Assembly (NCBI GenBank): GCA_009780545.1
Contig: WQZW01000001.1
Span: 1 to 23,133 of the forward strand
Reading direction: 5' to 3'
From: Treponema sp.
GTDB lineage: Bacteria; Spirochaetota; Spirochaetia; Treponematales; Breznakiellaceae
Length of the DNA stretch: 23,133 nt
A program made the position numbers and the translations under genes. This document shows positions 21,253-23,133 of the stretch, one piece after another (position 1 is the first letter of the stretch; every line of letters starts with the position of its first letter). The notes under the pieces were generated by a model that saw nothing but the letters and a program-made list of their open reading frames with translations, had not been told where the DNA came from and did no database searches.

Positions 21253-22044
21253 TCAAAGCTTGTCCTTGCTGAATATCAGTTCCGCCCCGCCTTCCCGGTA
21301 GAGCATCCCGCCGAATTCGGGGAAAACCGGGAACGGCACGGCCTTTTCCGGCGTGGCGTTCCTCGCCACCCGGATGAAGCGGGCGAAGTCCGACACGGGT
21401 CTTGGTTTGTCGTAATGTCCGCTGAAGTAGAAGTCGAAGTCCAGTTCGGCCACCCGTTCCAGCATGGCAAGGTACTCCTTTATCGAAAGCGATTCCCGCA
21501 GGAACAGCCAGACATGGGCGTTCGCCGAGTCGCTGTCCAGCAGAATGCGGTGTTCCCGGGCCAAAAGCCCCACGGAACCCGCGGTGTGTCCGCCCATCGG
21601 AATCACTTCCAGGTGCAGCCCGCCGAGGTCGAAAACCCGGCCCGGTTCGAGCGGTTTGAGCGTTCCGGTGCCGGCGTTAAGGTAGGCTTCCCGATCGAAG
21701 CCCTCGGGGAGAAGGCTTTGGGTCTCCGGATTGTAGTCCAGGTCCCTTCCACGGGCCTTTGCCGAAGTGTGCTTCCCGCAGAGCCCGAAATCGGCCTCGT
21801 GCAGCCAGGCCTCGCCGAACTGAAAGGCGCCGCCGGCATGGTCCGAATGCCCGTGGGCAAGGATCAGTTCAACCGGCTTTTCCGTGATTCCGGCCACCGT
21901 TTCGGTCAGGTTCCCGATTCCGTTCCCGGAATCCACCAGAACCGCCCGTTCATCTCCGACCGCAAGATAGCAAAACGCCTCTTCCAGCGGATCGAAGATG
22001 CTGTGCAGCCAGGGATATATCTGCCGAACCCGATAGTATCCCAT
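21253..22044 (-). CDS. MBL-fold metallohydrolase
   Basis: This is a metallo-beta-lactamase-fold hydrolase of unknown substrate, likely acting on a thioester, lactone or phosphoester. The metal ligands are complete: HGHSDHAGG, GGHTAGSVG, LDSDSANAHV (Asp) and SGHYD. The start ATG 22044 lies one base after the stop of the upstream gene, so translation is coupled; a longer frame reading back into that gene has no family similarity and was rejected. From this start it has 263 residues. The coupled partner is the small spirochaetal-type protein, and the esterase follows, giving a possible three-gene operon. Confidence 0.93.
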   Translation of the reverse strand: MGYYRVRQIYPWLHSIFDPLEEAFCYLAVGDERAVLVDSGNGIGNLTETVAGITEKPVELILAHGHSDHAGGAFQFGEAWLHEADFGLCGKHTSAKARGRDLDYNPETQSLLPEGFDREAYLNAGTGTLKPLEPGRVFDLGGLHLEVIPMGGHTAGSVGLLAREHRILLDSDSANAHVWLFLRESLSIKEYLAMLERVAELDFDFYFSGHYDKPRPVSDFARFIRVARNATPEKAVPFPVFPEFGGMLYREGGAELIFSKDKL

Positions 22045-22045
22045 G

Positions 22046-22636
22046 TCAGGACTGCAGCCCCCAGAGCCGCAGCGCTTCCTCCTTGACCTGATCCAGGGGA
22101 ACCTGATAGTTGGCCCTGAGGGAACCCATATGCTGATTGTAGAAGACGGCGAATTCCGGATCCTGCATCGGATCGAGGCGTACCTCCTGCCCCAGCCTGC
22201 GGGAAACCTCTTCCTCCTTCTGTCGGAGCTTCGGCGCGTACTGTTGCCGGAGTCCCTGGTCCAGTCGGTCGACTTCCTGCAGATAGCCGTCCAAAAGCTG
22301 CATAAGCTGGCCGAACATCTCCGCAAAACGCCGGTCCTTGAGGATAAGGCCAAGCCCTTCCCCAACAGCCTTAATCCGGGGAAGCCCCTCCTCGTCTTCC
22401 GGCAGCATTATCTGCGGGACGAGCACGTCGAGAATGCCCTGACAGAGGCTTTTCCGCCGGTCCTCCGGCTGTCCCTTCAAGGCCGCCGCCAGCCCCTTCG
22501 CCTGATCCGCAAGATAGTCGTTGGCAATCCGCTTGCCCTCCTGCCTGGCCTTGTACAGGTCCACGCTGGCCTTGTCCGTCTTAACCGACTCCGTCCGTTC
22601 CAGGGCAATTTCCAGGGCACTCTTGATCTTTCCCAT
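22046..22636 (-). CDS. Uncharacterised helical protein, possibly DUF6657
   Basis: It is a 196-residue, highly charged and mostly helical protein with no signal peptide. The start ATG 22636 (MGKIKSALEIALERTESVKTDKAS) follows AAGGA at a suitable distance; seven residues upstream are unlikely. Conserved-looking stretches include LYKARQEGKRIANDYL, LVPQIMLPEDEEGLPRIKAVGEGL and QEVDRLDQGLRQQYAPKL. I associate this pattern with a spirochaete-specific family (DUF6657), from memory and unverified. Its function is unknown. One base separates its stop from the MBL-fold gene, so the two are likely to work together. Confidence 0.8.
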   Translation of the reverse strand: MGKIKSALEIALERTESVKTDKASVDLYKARQEGKRIANDYLADQAKGLAAALKGQPEDRRKSLCQGILDVLVPQIMLPEDEEGLPRIKAVGEGLGLILKDRRFAEMFGQLMQLLDGYLQEVDRLDQGLRQQYAPKLRQKEEEVSRRLGQEVRLDPMQDPEFAVFYNQHMGSLRANYQVPLDQVKEEALRLWGLQS

Positions 22637-22696
22637 GTGGCATCCTTGTTGGTACAATAATACACAAAAAGAAGTGAAATTTCAAGGATTGGACTC

Positions 22697-22745
22697 GGAG
22701 ATTTGGCAAAGCCAAACCTCCACCCCGCCGGTCGCGGACCGGCGG
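22697..22745. repeat. Two tandem hairpins between mnmA and the DUF6657-like gene
   Basis: GGAGATTTGGC (22697-22707) pairs with GCCAAACCTCC (22711-22721) around AAA, with one imperfect pair. CCGCCGGTC (22725-22733) pairs perfectly with GACCGGCGG (22737-22745) around GCG, followed on the plus strand by TCTTTTCT. Both neighbours are on the minus strand, where no T tail follows. The rest of 22637-22806 holds only the leader of the next gene. Confidence 0.5.
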
Positions 22746-22806
22746 TCTTTTCTGGCTTGGGGATTATTCGGTTCCGGCAAAACCTTGTTTGCCCAAGGAA
22801 GTTTCG

Positions 22807-23133
22807 TCATGCAATCCTTCCCCCGCCAACTACCAAATCCCCATCGTACAGCACTACCGCTTGCCCCGGAGTGATCGCCCTTTGCGGTTCGTCAAACTCC
22901 ACATGCAGCTCGTCGTCGCCGGTTTGCCGTACCGTTGCCGGCTGTTCCGTTTGCAGGTAGCGGGTTTTGGCGGTAAGGTGCAGCGGGCGGTCGATGCGGG
23001 GGCAGGCGACGAGGTTGATGTCGCGGGCGATCAGGCTTTTGCGGTACAGGCTGTCCTCCGGGCCGAGCAGCACGGTATTGTCGGCCGCCGATTTGCCGGC
23101 GACGTACAGCGGAACGTTGGCCGCAACGCCGAG
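22807..23133 (-). CDS. mnmA: tRNA-specific 2-thiouridylase MnmA, C-terminal part
   Basis: MnmA thiolates uridine 34 of tRNAs for Lys, Glu and Gln. Only the last 108 residues are in the window; the gene continues past the right edge, so this is truncation by the window and not damage. The visible part reads LGVAANVPLYVAGKSAADN, then VLLGPEDSLYRKSLIARDINL and a beta-barrel ending ITPGQAVVLYDGDLVVGGGRI, which is the standard MnmA C-terminus. The catalytic cysteines lie outside. It precedes the DUF6657-like gene on the same strand after 170 bp. Confidence 0.93.
   Translation of the reverse strand, partial: LGVAANVPLYVAGKSAADNTVLLGPEDSLYRKSLIARDINLVACPRIDRPLHLTAKTRYLQTEQPATVRQTGDDELHVEFDEPQRAITPGQAVVLYDGDLVVGGGRIA

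Noticed and set aside
20168..21301. A 377-codon plus-strand frame opposite the esterase
   Set aside because: Antisense shadow; the esterase on the other strand has its catalytic motifs and an excellent ribosome site.
22045..22365. N-terminal extension of the MBL-fold gene back to 22365
   Set aside because: The added 107 residues are an out-of-frame reading of the preceding gene; the ATG at 22044 fits the family start.

Overview
The window looks like chromosomal DNA of a GC-rich spirochaete, probably related to Treponema/Spirochaeta. The order dnaA-dnaN-recF-DUF721 is the one known from treponemes. Supporting traits are a fused 3-dehydroquinate dehydratase/shikimate dehydrogenase, several short lipoproteins with loose lipoboxes, a MurA with Asp at the fosfomycin-binding Cys position, and a small protein that I associate with spirochaetes. 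The taxonomic assignment is inference; no rRNA gene is present.

Left part (1-9.6 kb). A plus-strand operon holds a DEAD-box RNA helicase with a long arginine-rich tail, an amidohydrolase of the MTA/SAH-deaminase type, and an Rrf2-family regulator. It is followed by a separately promoted thiol peroxidase (tpx). Convergent to it is a minus-strand operon of a Cof-type HAD phosphatase, a CBS-pair/HATPase fusion and a DRTGG-domain protein, which I interpret as a sensory/regulatory set. Next come a plus-strand lipoprotein with a near-consensus promoter and a minus-strand aroDE-rpiA pair.

Middle part (9.6-14.9 kb). pfkA is separated from aroDE by a dense GC-rich triple-hairpin element. From 10.8 to 12.3 kb lies an accessory patch: a short orphan signal-peptide ORF, a 173-bp MITE-like foldback element with inverted termini and a 9-bp target duplication, a small lipoprotein, an AT-rich XRE regulator and a short orphan reading-frame end. 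murA and an SUMF1-type secreted protein follow on the minus strand.

Replication region (14.9-19.7 kb). dciA-like DUF721, recF, dnaN and dnaA form the minus-strand replication cluster. Upstream of dnaA are two pairs of DnaA boxes, each pair in 11-nt phase. Between dnaA and dnaN is a 295-bp region with further box-like sites and, in order, a DnaA-box-like nonamer, a GC-rich spacer, a run of DnaA-trio-like triplets and an AT-rich palindrome. This looks like a bipartite oriC with a basal unwinding element.

Right part (19.6-23.1 kb). An OmpA-like periplasmic protein with a strong terminator, an HSL-type esterase, an MBL-fold hydrolase coupled to a small spirochaetal protein, and the 3' end of mnmA are all on the minus strand, head-on to a fork leaving the proposed origin rightwards. 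I found no tRNA, rRNA, CRISPR array or complete insertion sequence. The most unusual features are the MITE, the bipartite origin, a set of look-alike gene-end palindromes, the triple-hairpin element and the atypical active sites in MurA and AroDE.
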